A stretch of DNA of 64,000 bases, from positions 930,001 to 994,000 of the forward strand of contig CAWGFM010000005.1 of the NCBI GenBank assembly GCA_963821935.1, given 5' to 3'. The notes below the pieces were generated by a model. That model was not told where the DNA came from and did no database searches. It saw nothing but the letters and a program-made list of their open reading frames with translations. Of this stretch, positions 49,433 to 57,884 are shown piece by piece; position 1 is the stretch's first letter, and every line of letters begins with the position of its first letter. The translations under genes were made by a program, and so were the position numbers. The DNA comes from JAOUEA01 sp963821935. Lineage in GTDB: Bacteria > Actinomycetota > UBA4738 > HRBIN12.

Positions 49433-49996
49433 ATGGGCGACGAACAGCCACCCTCCGGCCAGGAACCGCCGCCACGGAAACGTCGCCGGCGCCGGCGCCG
49501 CCCGTCTGCCAAGACGACCACGACGAGTAAGACCGTCAAGCCCGGTGCAGCAGCGAAAGCCCGGCACCGGTCCCCTGTGCAGAAGGAGGTCTCCGCCGGC
49601 GGCGTCGTGTACCGCCGCGAAGGCGATCTGATCGAGGTCGTGCTGGCATCGCGGCGCACGCGTCGCGGGCAACTGGCGTGGGGACTGGCCAAGGGCGGCA
49701 TCGAGGACGGCGAGGACCACGAACAAGCCGCCGTCCGAGAGGTCCGCGAGGAGACCGGCTACGACGCTGAGATCGAGGCCTCGCTCGGGGAGACCAAGTA
49801 CTTCTACGTCTGGGAAGACACGCGGATCCGCAAGACGGTGCACTTCTTCCTGATGCGATGTACGGGAGGCGATCCGGATGAGCGCGACGACGAGATGGAA
49901 GAGATCCGGTGGTTCCCGCTCGATCGTGCGTTGAAGCGAGCCGCCTATCGCGGTGAGCGGGACGTCCTCCAGCGCGCCGCCGACCTGCTCCGATGA
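49433..49996 (+). CDS. Nudix hydrolase
   Basis: A 187-residue protein. The N-terminal 45 residues are a basic tail (PPPRKRRRRRRRPS) that could bind nucleic acid. The Nudix box is GGIEDGEDHEQAAVREVREE followed by TG, with catalytic Glu residues intact. SAGGVVYRREG starts the fold. It sits between pcnA and murJ, as the MutT-like gene does in other actinobacteria. The substrate is probably a nucleotide derivative. TAGAAT is 13 bases before the ATG. It overlaps the TauE gene by ATGA. Confidence 0.9.
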   Translation: MGDEQPPSGQEPPPRKRRRRRRRPSAKTTTTSKTVKPGAAAKARHRSPVQKEVSAGGVVYRREGDLIEVVLASRRTRRGQLAWGLAKGGIEDGEDHEQAAVREVREETGYDAEIEASLGETKYFYVWEDTRIRKTVHFFLMRCTGGDPDERDDEMEEIRWFPLDRALKRAAYRGERDVLQRAADLLR

Positions 49997-50775
49997 CGCT
50001 GCTCGACGCGGCCCTCGGGGTCCTCGTGGGGTTCACGTCCGGGGTCCTCAGCGGACTGTTCGGCGTTGGAGGCGGCATCGTGATGACGCCGGGCATCCAG
50101 GTGCTGATGGGCGCCAGGCCCATCGTTGCGCTGGCCACGCCGTTGCCGGCGATCCTGCCCACTGCCCTCACCGGCGCCTACACCTACCATCGGGCCGGGC
50201 AGGTGGACGTTCGGGCGGCGGCCTGGATGGTGGGGCCGGGGATCGTCGCCGCCGTGGCGGGGGCGGCGCTGACCGACGTGGTCGACACCCACGTCCTGCT
50301 GGTGATCACGGCGGCGCTGCTGGCGTGGCAAGCGGTGGGCATCCTGCGTGGCGCTCGTACCCGACCGGATGGGGCCACCGACGAAGCGGCGCCCCAGCAT
50401 CCCATGTCGAAGCTGCTGCTCATCGGGTTCGCGGCGGGGTTCGTGAGCGGTCTGCTGGGCATCGGCGGTGGCCTGATCATGGTGCCACTCATGGTGGGGT
50501 GGCTCAGGATGCCGTTGAAGCGCGCGCTCGGCACATCCCTGCTCACGATCGTCGCCCTGGTGATCCCCGGCACCGTGGTGCATCTGGCGCTGGGACACAT
50601 CGACTGGGCGATCTTCCTGGTGGTCACCCTGGGTGCGGTGCCGGGTGCCAGGCTGGGTGCCTCGCTCGCACTCGGCACACGCGAACGCACGCTCCGGCTC
50701 ATGGTGGGATCCTTCCTGCTGCTCGTGGCCCTGCTGTACGGCGCCACCGAGCTGGCGGCCCTCCTTCGGAGCTGA
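49993..50775 (+). CDS. TauE/SafE-family membrane transporter
   Basis: A 260-residue membrane protein with about eight helices. GVLSGLFGVGGGIVMTPGIQ and the repeat GFVSGLLGIGGGLIMVPLMV are the two family motifs, one per half. The family moves sulfite, sulfoacetate or other organosulfur anions. It is coupled to the Nudix gene by ATGA. The substrate cannot be told. Confidence 0.9.
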   Translation: MTLLDAALGVLVGFTSGVLSGLFGVGGGIVMTPGIQVLMGARPIVALATPLPAILPTALTGAYTYHRAGQVDVRAAAWMVGPGIVAAVAGAALTDVVDTHVLLVITAALLAWQAVGILRGARTRPDGATDEAAPQHPMSKLLLIGFAAGFVSGLLGIGGGLIMVPLMVGWLRMPLKRALGTSLLTIVALVIPGTVVHLALGHIDWAIFLVVTLGAVPGARLGASLALGTRERTLRLMVGSFLLLVALLYGATELAALLRS

Positions 50776-50805
50776 AGCCCCGGTCGCTACGATGGGGTCG
50801 CTGGC

Positions 50806-52884
50806 ATGAGCATCTACCGCGCCGTCCGCGCACTCCTGGCATCGCTGATCGTGATCGGGGCATGCGCCGTGCTGTGGCTCGACCCTGAGGCAGGGGCCCA
50901 GGAGCCGACCGTGGCGCTCACCCTCATCTCGCAGACCGCCATCACCACGCACGACGAACCGCTCCTCAAGACGAGGGTGCAGGCCACCAACACGAGCGAA
51001 AGCGTGATCGAGGGGATCTCGCTCGGATTCTCGATCGGCGAGCAGATCGCGTCCCGATTCGTGTACGAGCAGTCGTTGGTGGACGGCCCAGGGTCCCCGC
51101 TGATCTTCGTGACGACGGAGCCGCAGGAGGGCTCTCTGGAACCCGGACAGTCACGGCTGTACGACATCGACCTCGACATGCTCGCCGAGGTGCCCGACGT
51201 CACCGACGAGCTCGACTCTGCCGTCTATCCCGCCCAGATCGATCTCCGCGCCGACGGAGTGGTCGCAGCGACGCTCAACACAGCCCTGATCCACCTGGTG
51301 CGCCTGCCGGAGCGACCGATGCGGTTGTCGTGGTGGACCGAGATCACCGGCCCAATCGCGTTCGATCCCGACGGCCGGCTCGGCGACCGATCGCTCGAGA
51401 CATCGGTAGCACCCGAAGGCACGTTGGGTACGCAGGCGGCCGCACTCCAAGCCCTGGTCGAGGACCCCGATCTGCAGGGGCCGCTCGACATCTCCGTGGA
51501 ACCCGCGTTGCTGGACCAGCTCCGGCGCATGGCCAGCGGCTACGAGCGCGCCGACGGCTCGGTCGTGGAACCCGACCAGCCGCCGGCCACCCACGCCGCC
51601 ACCGTGCTCGGGATCCTGAAGGGCGTCGCGGCCGACGTTGACGTCCAGATCGCGGCCATGCCGTTCGCTGCGCCGCTCCTGCCGGCGATGCTGGCCGGCG
51701 GTCTCTCGGGCGACCTCGACGAGCAACGAGTAGCGGGGGATGCAACGGTCGAAGAACTGCTGGACCGCCAACCCGTGACGGCGTTCGAGCGACCGCCTTC
51801 GGGCGCGATCGACGATCCGACACTGGATGACCTCGCGATCCGCGGTGTCGGCGCGGTCCTGGCCAACGCCGATGCCGTCGATCGGCCGGCGCAACTCAAC
51901 GGCTTCTCGCCGTTGCCGGCCGCCAGCTTCACGCTGCCGACGGGCTCGTCCTTGGACATGGTGCTGCCGGATCCCGGCGTGCAGGCCCTGCTGGCCGACC
52001 CGCTCCTGCTGGCAGACCCGGTGCGTGGAGCGCAGGCGGTGTTGGGCGAGCTGGCCACGATCTGGCGTGAACAGCCAGTGCCGGCGGATCAGCCCGACGG
52101 CACCGAGACCGTTCGCGGCGTGGCTGTGGCGCTGGCCGCCTCCTTGCCACCGGGCATGTGGGGCCCCATGACCCGGCGTCTCGCCGATGCTCCGTTCCTG
52201 GTGCCCACGCACGCCCAGGACTTCGTCGAGGCGGTCAATCCCCTGCAACCGGCGGACGTCCTGGCGTCGCCGTCACTGGCGCGCTTCGATCGAACGTTCG
52301 TCCAGCAGATCCGCGACGAGCGACGAGACGTCGAGGCATACCGCTCGATGTTGACCGATCCCTCCACGGCCCCCGACCAGCTCCGCCGAGACCTCTTGAT
52401 CGCGGAGGCCGGCGTCTACCTGGACGAGGACGAGGACGTCATCGCCGGCCGTCGCTGGATCGACCACGTGAACCTGGTCACCGATGAGGTGTTCGCGAGG
52501 GCGTTGCCCACGGAGTCGCAGGCGTTCACGCTGACGTCGGGGCAGGGGCAGGTGCCGCTGCGCATGGGCGACCCGGGCGATACCCCGTTGACGGTGCAGA
52601 TCCAGCTGCGATCGTCCCAATTCGAGTTCCCCGACGGGAACGAACAGACGGTGACGCTGCGGGTGCCCGACCAGATCGTGACCTTCACGGTCCAGGCCAA
52701 AGCCGCCGGCACCCAGACGATCCGGATGCGGACGAGGGCGCCGTCCGGACGGCCGCTGGACGAGCGCAACCTCGCGGTGCGCACCACCGCGGTGAACTCG
52801 ATCGCCCTCGTGATCACCGGCGCGGCCGGGCTCCTGCTCGTCGCCCTGTGGTCCAGGAGGTACTTCCGACGCCCGAGATCGTGA
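50806..52884 (+). CDS. Large extracytoplasmic membrane protein between Nudix and murJ (DUF6049-like)
   Basis: A 692-residue protein. A signal peptide or anchor (LLASLIVIGACAVLWL) leads to a ~640-residue outer part and a C-terminal helix (IALVITGAAGLLLVALWS) ending in RRYFRRPRS. The N-terminal beta domain (TNTSESVIEGISLGFSIGE) looks like an Ig-type fold. A gene of this plan occupies the same place in other actinobacteria, including mycobacteria, next to murJ. A role in cell-envelope synthesis or lipid II export is inferred from position. GTGA overlap with murJ. Confidence 0.8.
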   Translation: MSIYRAVRALLASLIVIGACAVLWLDPEAGAQEPTVALTLISQTAITTHDEPLLKTRVQATNTSESVIEGISLGFSIGEQIASRFVYEQSLVDGPGSPLIFVTTEPQEGSLEPGQSRLYDIDLDMLAEVPDVTDELDSAVYPAQIDLRADGVVAATLNTALIHLVRLPERPMRLSWWTEITGPIAFDPDGRLGDRSLETSVAPEGTLGTQAAALQALVEDPDLQGPLDISVEPALLDQLRRMASGYERADGSVVEPDQPPATHAATVLGILKGVAADVDVQIAAMPFAAPLLPAMLAGGLSGDLDEQRVAGDATVEELLDRQPVTAFERPPSGAIDDPTLDDLAIRGVGAVLANADAVDRPAQLNGFSPLPAASFTLPTGSSLDMVLPDPGVQALLADPLLLADPVRGAQAVLGELATIWREQPVPADQPDGTETVRGVAVALAASLPPGMWGPMTRRLADAPFLVPTHAQDFVEAVNPLQPADVLASPSLARFDRTFVQQIRDERRDVEAYRSMLTDPSTAPDQLRRDLLIAEAGVYLDEDEDVIAGRRWIDHVNLVTDEVFARALPTESQAFTLTSGQGQVPLRMGDPGDTPLTVQIQLRSSQFEFPDGNEQTVTLRVPDQIVTFTVQAKAAGTQTIRMRTRAPSGRPLDERNLAVRTTAVNSIALVITGAAGLLLVALWSRRYFRRPRS

Positions 52885-54530
52885 CGCCGCCACCGGCCGA
52901 GCTGCCGGAACAGGATTCTCGCGCCGCCTACGCGCGCAACACGGCGGTGATGACCGTCGGCACGACGCTGTCACGTGTCACCGGCTACCTGCGGATCGTG
53001 GCACAGACGGCGGCGCTCGGGGTCACCGTCAGCTCGCTCGGCGACACCTACCTGCGCGCGAACATCACGCCCAACATCGTCTACGAGCTGATCCTGGGCG
53101 GGATCTTGACGTCGATCTTCGTGCCCGTGTTCGTGGAATGGCGCCAGACGCAGGGAGCTGATGCCGCGTGGGACGTGGGACGTCGGGTCCTCACGATGGC
53201 CTTGATCGTGCTCTCGGTCGTGACGGCCATCGGCATGATCTTCGCGCCACAGATCATGGGCCTGTACCTGTCGTTCTCGGAGGCACCCGACCGGCAGGAG
53301 CAGATCGAGCTGGGGGCCTACCTGCTGCGGTGGTTCATGCCGCAGATCGTCTTCTACGGCATCGGAGCGATCGCCGGCGGCCTGCTCACCGCCGAGCGAC
53401 GATTCGCGCCGCCCATGTTCGCTCCTGTCCTCAACAACCTGGTGGCGATCGCGGCGTTCCTGGGGTACGCGGCGGTGCTGAGCGGCTCGGCGCCCTCGGT
53501 CACCGACATCACGTCCACCGAGAAGTTGATCCTGGGAGCCGGCACGACGCTGGGCGTCGTGGCCATGACCGTCGCGCTGTGGCCATCGCTGCGCTCGCTG
53601 GGCTTCCGGTGGCGGCTCACCTGGGACTGGGACCACCCGGCGGTGCGGCGGCTGATCAGGCTGTCGGCGTGGGTCATCGTCTACGTCGCCGCGAACCAGG
53701 TCGCGTTCCTGGTGGTGAACCTGCTCGCGGGTGGCATCGGTGAGGCCCGGTTCCAGATCTACGCGACCGCGTTCATCATCTACTCGCTGCCGTACGCGAT
53801 CTTCGGCGTCTCGATCTTCACGGCGCTGCTCCCGGGGATGTCGGGCCGATGGAGCGATGGTGATCGCGGCGGCGTCGTGACGTTGCTCTCACGCGGTGTC
53901 CGGGACACGATCGTGGTGATCGTGCCGGCGGCCGTGGCCTACGTGCTGATCGCCGGGCCCATCGTGGCGCTCCTCCTCGAGTACGGGAACGCGGGCCAGC
54001 CCGACGCCGATCTGATCGCACGCACGCTGCAGGGGTTCGCGGTCGGACTCCCGTTCTTCGCGGTCTTCCAGCTCATCACGCGCACCTTCTACGCCACCCA
54101 GGACAGCCGCACGCCCGCGCTCATCAACGTGGGCGCGGCGATGGTGACGATCTCGGTGGACGTCCTGCTCGTCAGTGAGCTCGGGTGGGACGTGCCTGCA
54201 TTGGCGTTGGGCCATGCCGCGTCCTACCTGTTCGCCACCGTCGTCGGGCTGGGCATGCTGCGGCCACGCCTCGGGTCCTTGGACGGAGCCCGCATCTGGG
54301 GCACGATCGGGCGGGTGGTCCCCGCGGCGATCGTGATGGGCGGCGGCGCCTGGCTGGCCGCGACCGGCGTCGGCGAGGTCGTCGACACCCAGGCCGTGCT
54401 TGGCCGGGTGCTCCAGGTGGGGGCGGCGACCGCGGCGGGGCTCGCGATCTACCTGGCCGCGGCGCTCATGTTGCACATCCAAGAGGTCGAAGAGGTCAAG
54501 GGCATCGTCCGAAGGAGGTTCCGCTCGTGA
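52881..54530 (+). CDS. murJ: Lipid II flippase MurJ
   Basis: A 549-residue membrane protein with about 14 helices that flips lipid II for peptidoglycan synthesis. NTAVMTVGTTLSRVTGYLRIV, LGDTYLRANITPNIVYELILGG and PQIVFYGIGAIAGGLLTAERRF are family blocks. GFAVGLPFFAVFQLITRTFYA is in the C-terminal half. I use the GTG at 52881, which overlaps the upstream stop as GTGA, not the one at 52848. In mycobacteria MurJ (MviN) carries a regulatory tail; here the protein ends soon after the last helix. Confidence 0.94.
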   Translation: MTPPPAELPEQDSRAAYARNTAVMTVGTTLSRVTGYLRIVAQTAALGVTVSSLGDTYLRANITPNIVYELILGGILTSIFVPVFVEWRQTQGADAAWDVGRRVLTMALIVLSVVTAIGMIFAPQIMGLYLSFSEAPDRQEQIELGAYLLRWFMPQIVFYGIGAIAGGLLTAERRFAPPMFAPVLNNLVAIAAFLGYAAVLSGSAPSVTDITSTEKLILGAGTTLGVVAMTVALWPSLRSLGFRWRLTWDWDHPAVRRLIRLSAWVIVYVAANQVAFLVVNLLAGGIGEARFQIYATAFIIYSLPYAIFGVSIFTALLPGMSGRWSDGDRGGVVTLLSRGVRDTIVVIVPAAVAYVLIAGPIVALLLEYGNAGQPDADLIARTLQGFAVGLPFFAVFQLITRTFYATQDSRTPALINVGAAMVTISVDVLLVSELGWDVPALALGHAASYLFATVVGLGMLRPRLGSLDGARIWGTIGRVVPAAIVMGGGAWLAATGVGEVVDTQAVLGRVLQVGAATAAGLAIYLAAALMLHIQEVEEVKGIVRRRFRS

Positions 54531-54940
54531 GGCGGATATCGGAACTCCATCGAGACCAGCGCGGTCTGGTCGGCAAGGTCATGGTCGTCTGGCTGCTCTT
54601 GGTGGCCGTCCTCGCCATGGGTGCGGTCGACGCCGGGTCCATCGCGCTCACCACGTTCAAACTCTCGAGCGTGGCGACCGAAGCCGCCATCGACGGCGCG
54701 GTCGAGTTCCGGAAGGGTTCCGGCGCCGAGGCAGCATGCGCCGCCGTCCGCACCACCGTGGAGTCGATGCAGCCGGATCTCCGACTGGGCAAGAACTTCT
54801 GCGAGGTCGACCTCTCGACCAGTCGGATCACCGTGACCCTGCGGACCACGGCCGGCACCGTGCTCATCGGCCGGCTCTCGTTCACGAAGCACTACGCGAA
54901 CGTCGTCGCTTCCGAGACCAACGGCCCTGCCGACGTGTAG
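54527..54940 (+). CDS. TadE-like single-pass membrane protein
   Basis: A 137-residue protein. HRDQRGLVGKVMVVWLLLVAV resembles the TadE/pilin-like start in which a short cytoplasmic segment with DQRG precedes one helix. The outer ~95 residues have two cysteines (EAACAAV and KNFCEVD) that could pair. GAAGGAGG lies 7-8 bases before the GTG, and the start overlaps murJ (GTGA), so it is tightly coupled. A role at the envelope is likely. Relation to the PilT-like ATPase is unproven. Confidence 0.6.
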   Translation: MRRISELHRDQRGLVGKVMVVWLLLVAVLAMGAVDAGSIALTTFKLSSVATEAAIDGAVEFRKGSGAEAACAAVRTTVESMQPDLRLGKNFCEVDLSTSRITVTLRTTAGTVLIGRLSFTKHYANVVASETNGPADV

Positions 54941-54949
54941 CGTCGCCCC

Positions 54950-55570
54950 GTGAGCCCGCCTGAACCCGACGAAGACCTGGTTCGACGGGCCGCCGGAGGC
55001 GACCAGACGGCGTTCGCAGATCTGGTGCGGCGGCATCAGGACCGGGTCTACCGACTCTGCCTGCGCATCATGGGCAACCCGGACGACGCGCACGACGCCG
55101 CGCAGGACACGTTCGTCACGTTGTTCCGCAAGCTGGATCAGTTCCGCGGCGATGCGGCATTCACTACGTGGTTGCATCGCGTCGGTGTGAACGCCTGTTA
55201 CGACAGCCTGCGCCGCCGGAAACGACAGCCGTCGCTGCACGTCGTGAGCGATCGCGAGGGGGCGTCACCCGAACCAGGACCGCCGGTGGCCGATCACGCC
55301 GACGAGGTCATCGGCACGAGGGACGCGGCGCTGGCTCTGGCCCAGATCGCCGAGGAGTACCGCATGGTGCTGGTCCTGGCCGACGTGCAGGACCTGCCCT
55401 ATGAGGAGATCGCGAAGGTGCTGGATGTACCGGTCGGGACGGTGAAGTCCCGGGTGCACCGGGGCCGGCTCGCGCTCGCGAAGGCCATGGGGATCGCACA
55501 GCCAGACTCCACCGCATCCGGCGACCGGGAACCCGCCGGCACGGTCGAGGCGTCGGAGGAATCACCGTGA
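54950..55570 (+). CDS. sigM: ECF sigma factor (SigM-like position)
   Basis: A 206-residue extracytoplasmic-function sigma factor. Region 2 is FADLVRRHQDRVYRLCLRIM and DAAQDTFVTLFRKLDQF. Region 4 is PYEEIAKVLDVPVGTVKSRVHRGR. A ~35-residue tail follows. The position between murJ and trxB is that of sigM in mycobacteria. It is coupled by GTGA to an anti-sigma gene. The trxB and trxA genes just downstream have SigR/SigM-type promoters, so they are probable targets. TAGCGT lies 12 bases upstream of the GTG. Confidence 0.9.
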   Translation: MSPPEPDEDLVRRAAGGDQTAFADLVRRHQDRVYRLCLRIMGNPDDAHDAAQDTFVTLFRKLDQFRGDAAFTTWLHRVGVNACYDSLRRRKRQPSLHVVSDREGASPEPGPPVADHADEVIGTRDAALALAQIAEEYRMVLVLADVQDLPYEEIAKVLDVPVGTVKSRVHRGRLALAKAMGIAQPDSTASGDREPAGTVEASEESP

Positions 55571-56340
55571 CCCATCCCACCGAACAGCTCGCTGCGTTCG
55601 TGGACGGCGCCCTGACGCCCGCCGAACGCAGCGACGTCGATGTCCACCTCTCGACCTGTTCGTCATGCCGCGCCGAGGTCGGCGCCGCGGTGGCGGCTCG
55701 TGACGCGCTCCGTTCGATGGGGACGCCCGCGACGCCGGACGATCTCGCAACCCCCGCCCTCGCCGAGATGCGCCGCAGCGCGGCGTCGGGCGGGCCCCCC
55801 GCGTGGGTGCGGTACACGCCATGGCTCGCCGCGGCCGCGGTCGTAGGGCTGCTCGCCGTCACGCTGCCGAACATCGGGTCGAGCAGCGACGATGCCGGCG
55901 TGGCCGCGCAGGCGGAGGACCAGGCGGCTCCCTCGGCGTCGGTCGCGCCCAAGGACCTGCGGCTGGAGATCGTTGACCAGGACTTCGACCCCACCTCGTT
56001 GGAGGCCGCAGCAGGCGAGTTCGCGAGGGAGGGGGCCCGCGGCCAGATCACGGCCGATGACGCCGTCGAAGGCGAGGCGTCCATGGCACCGGATGAGCAA
56101 CAGTTCGCGTTGGCCGGCAAGCCACGGTCGACGCGGGCCCTCACCTGCTTGCAGACGGCATTCCCCGGCTTCCCCGGAACACCGGTCCGCTTGGTGAGCG
56201 CCTCCTTCCAGGGTCAGCCCGCGTACCTGGCCTACGTCCTGGAGAGCCCCGGAGCCGGCCAGCCCACCGACACCGTGACCATCTGGGTCGCCTCGTCGAA
56301 GGGCTGCGCGAGCCTGGCGCTCACGTCAGCCGCGGTGTGA
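55567..56340 (+). CDS. Zinc-finger anti-sigma factor
   Basis: A 257-residue membrane protein. The cytoplasmic N-terminus carries the ZAS motif HLSTCSSC (H27, C31, C34), which binds zinc and the sigma factor. One helix follows near 88-106 (WLAAAAVVGLLAVTLPNIG), and the outer ~150 residues have no known fold, with three cysteines' worth of possible disulfide (LTCLQTA, KGCASL). It holds the coupled sigma factor. Release may respond to thiol oxidation at the ZAS site or to an outer signal. Confidence 0.85.
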   Translation: MTHPTEQLAAFVDGALTPAERSDVDVHLSTCSSCRAEVGAAVAARDALRSMGTPATPDDLATPALAEMRRSAASGGPPAWVRYTPWLAAAAVVGLLAVTLPNIGSSSDDAGVAAQAEDQAAPSASVAPKDLRLEIVDQDFDPTSLEAAAGEFAREGARGQITADDAVEGEASMAPDEQQFALAGKPRSTRALTCLQTAFPGFPGTPVRLVSASFQGQPAYLAYVLESPGAGQPTDTVTIWVASSKGCASLALTSAAV

Positions 56341-56364
56341 CTCCTGACCAACGGTGCACGGGCG

Positions 56365-56391
56365 GGAACAACCCGCTGACGGTGCAACGTT
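56365..56391 (+). promoter_or_regulatory. ECF-type promoter of trxB
   Basis: GGGAAC (56364-56369) and CGTT (56388-56391) are 18 bases apart, matching mycobacterial SigM (GGAAC-CGTC/T) and near the streptomycete SigR pattern (GGGAAT-N18-GTT). The transcript would have a leader of about 55 bases. Directly downstream of the sigma/anti-sigma pair. Confidence 0.65.
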
Positions 56392-56453
56392 CATATGCCG
56401 GGGAGAGACCGATCTTTGAGAGGATTCTCCAGTCGCGCCGGGAAGAGTGAGGG

Positions 56454-57392
56454 ATGGACGACGTCCGCAATGTGATCGTGATCGGGTCGGGCCCTGCGGG
56501 GTTCACCGCTGCCCTGTATGCCGCCAGGGCCAACCTGGAGCCACTGGTGCTGAAGGGGCTGGAGGCGGGCGGTCAGCTGATGCTCACGACCGACGTCGAG
56601 AACTACCCCGGGTACGTCGACGGCATCCTGGGTCCCGAGATGATGGAGGCCTTCGAGAAGCAGGCCGCTCGGTTCGGCGCCGAGATCCTGCCCGTTCACG
56701 TCACAGCGGTGGACCTGTCCTCGCGCCCCTTCACCGTGCAGGCCGGTGACCAGACATGGCGGACGCAGTCGCTGATCGTCGCCACCGGCGCCAGTGCGAA
56801 GTGGCTGGGCATCCCCGGGGAGGACAAGCTGCGCGGGCGCGGGGTCAGCGCGTGCGCGACGTGCGACGGCTTCTTCTTCCGCGATCGCGAGCTGGTCGTG
56901 GTGGGAGGCGGGGACTCCGCCATGGAGGAGGCCACGTTCCTCACGAAGTTCGCCTCGAAGGTCACGATCGTGCACCGACGCGACGAGTTCCGGGCGTCCA
57001 AGATCATGCAGGAACGCGCGTTGGCCAACCCCGCGATCGAGGTCGTCTGGAACGCCGTGCCCATCGAGATCATGGGCGAGGACGCGGTGACCGGCGTGCG
57101 ACTTCGCGACACGGTGACGGCCGAAGAGCGTGAGCTCTCGACCCACGGCGTGTTCATGGCGATCGGTCACACGCCCAACACGGCGTTGTTCGCCGACGCG
57201 CTCGAGCTGGACGACGGTGGCTACGTCCTGGTCGACGAGCCACGGACCGCCACCAGCCTGGACGGCGTCTTCGCGGCGGGCGACGTGACGGACACGATCT
57301 ACAAGCAAGCCGTGACCGCGGCCGGACAAGGGTGCAAGGCTGCGATGGACGCCGAACGATTCCTGGAGGAAGAGCGCCACGCCGCTCCCTGA
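56454..57392 (+). CDS. trxB: Thioredoxin reductase
   Basis: A 312-residue flavoprotein that reduces thioredoxin with NADPH. GSGPAGFTAALYAARA binds FAD, SACATCDGFF has the redox Cys134 and Cys137, VVGGGDSAMEEATFL binds NADPH and GVFAAGDVTDTIYKQAVTAAGQG is the C-terminal FAD block. It precedes trxA by 81 bases, and both have ECF-type promoters. Confidence 0.96.
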   Translation: MDDVRNVIVIGSGPAGFTAALYAARANLEPLVLKGLEAGGQLMLTTDVENYPGYVDGILGPEMMEAFEKQAARFGAEILPVHVTAVDLSSRPFTVQAGDQTWRTQSLIVATGASAKWLGIPGEDKLRGRGVSACATCDGFFFRDRELVVVGGGDSAMEEATFLTKFASKVTIVHRRDEFRASKIMQERALANPAIEVVWNAVPIEIMGEDAVTGVRLRDTVTAEERELSTHGVFMAIGHTPNTALFADALELDDGGYVLVDEPRTATSLDGVFAAGDVTDTIYKQAVTAAGQGCKAAMDAERFLEEERHAAP

Positions 57393-57394
57393 GC

Positions 57395-57421
57395 GGGAAT
57401 CACCCGATATCGCGGAGCGTT
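57395..57421 (+). promoter_or_regulatory. SigR-type promoter of trxA
   Basis: GGGAAT (57395-57400), 18 bases, then GTT (57419-57421) matches the published SigR consensus GGGAAT-N18-GTT exactly. It lies 53 bases before the trxA ATG. Confidence 0.7.
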
Positions 57422-57473
57422 GTCACACCAGACGAGCCCGACCGATGCGAACGAGCGCGAGGAGCACGACGAC

Positions 57474-57800
57474 ATGAGCAATCTCGGAGACGTGAACGAC
57501 CAGGAGTTCCAGACCTCGGTGCTGGACTCCGACACCCCGGTCCTGGTGGACTTCTGGGCCGAGTGGTGCGTGCCGTGCCACATGGTCTCGCCGGCGGTCG
57601 AAGAGATCGGCCAGGAGAAGGGCGAGGGCCTCAAGGTCGTCAAGCTCAACATCGACGACAACCCGCAAGCCACACGAACGTACGGTGTCATGAGCATCCC
57701 GTCGCTGATCCTGTTCAAGGGCGGGCAGGAAGTGACCCGCGTCATCGGAGCCAAGCCCAAGGACGCCATCCTGCGTGACCTCGAGCCGCACCTGAGCTGA
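57474..57800 (+). CDS. trxA: Thioredoxin with WCVPC active site
   Basis: A 108-residue thioredoxin. The active site reads DFWAEWCVPCHMVSP (Cys32, Cys35), with Val in place of the usual Gly of WCGPC. The cis-Pro loop is MSIPSLILF. The ATG at 57474 has GAGGAG about 10 bases upstream and begins at the usual point of the fold, whereas the longer frame adds 18 polar residues. Confidence 0.95.
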   Translation: MSNLGDVNDQEFQTSVLDSDTPVLVDFWAEWCVPCHMVSPAVEEIGQEKGEGLKVVKLNIDDNPQATRTYGVMSIPSLILFKGGQEVTRVIGAKPKDAILRDLEPHLS

Positions 57801-57884
57801 CCGACCGGCACGCCGGCCTCAGATCCGCGCGCCGCCGAACCCGGGTGGTTGCCGCTCATCCTTCTCTCGCCGCACACTGGCCCC

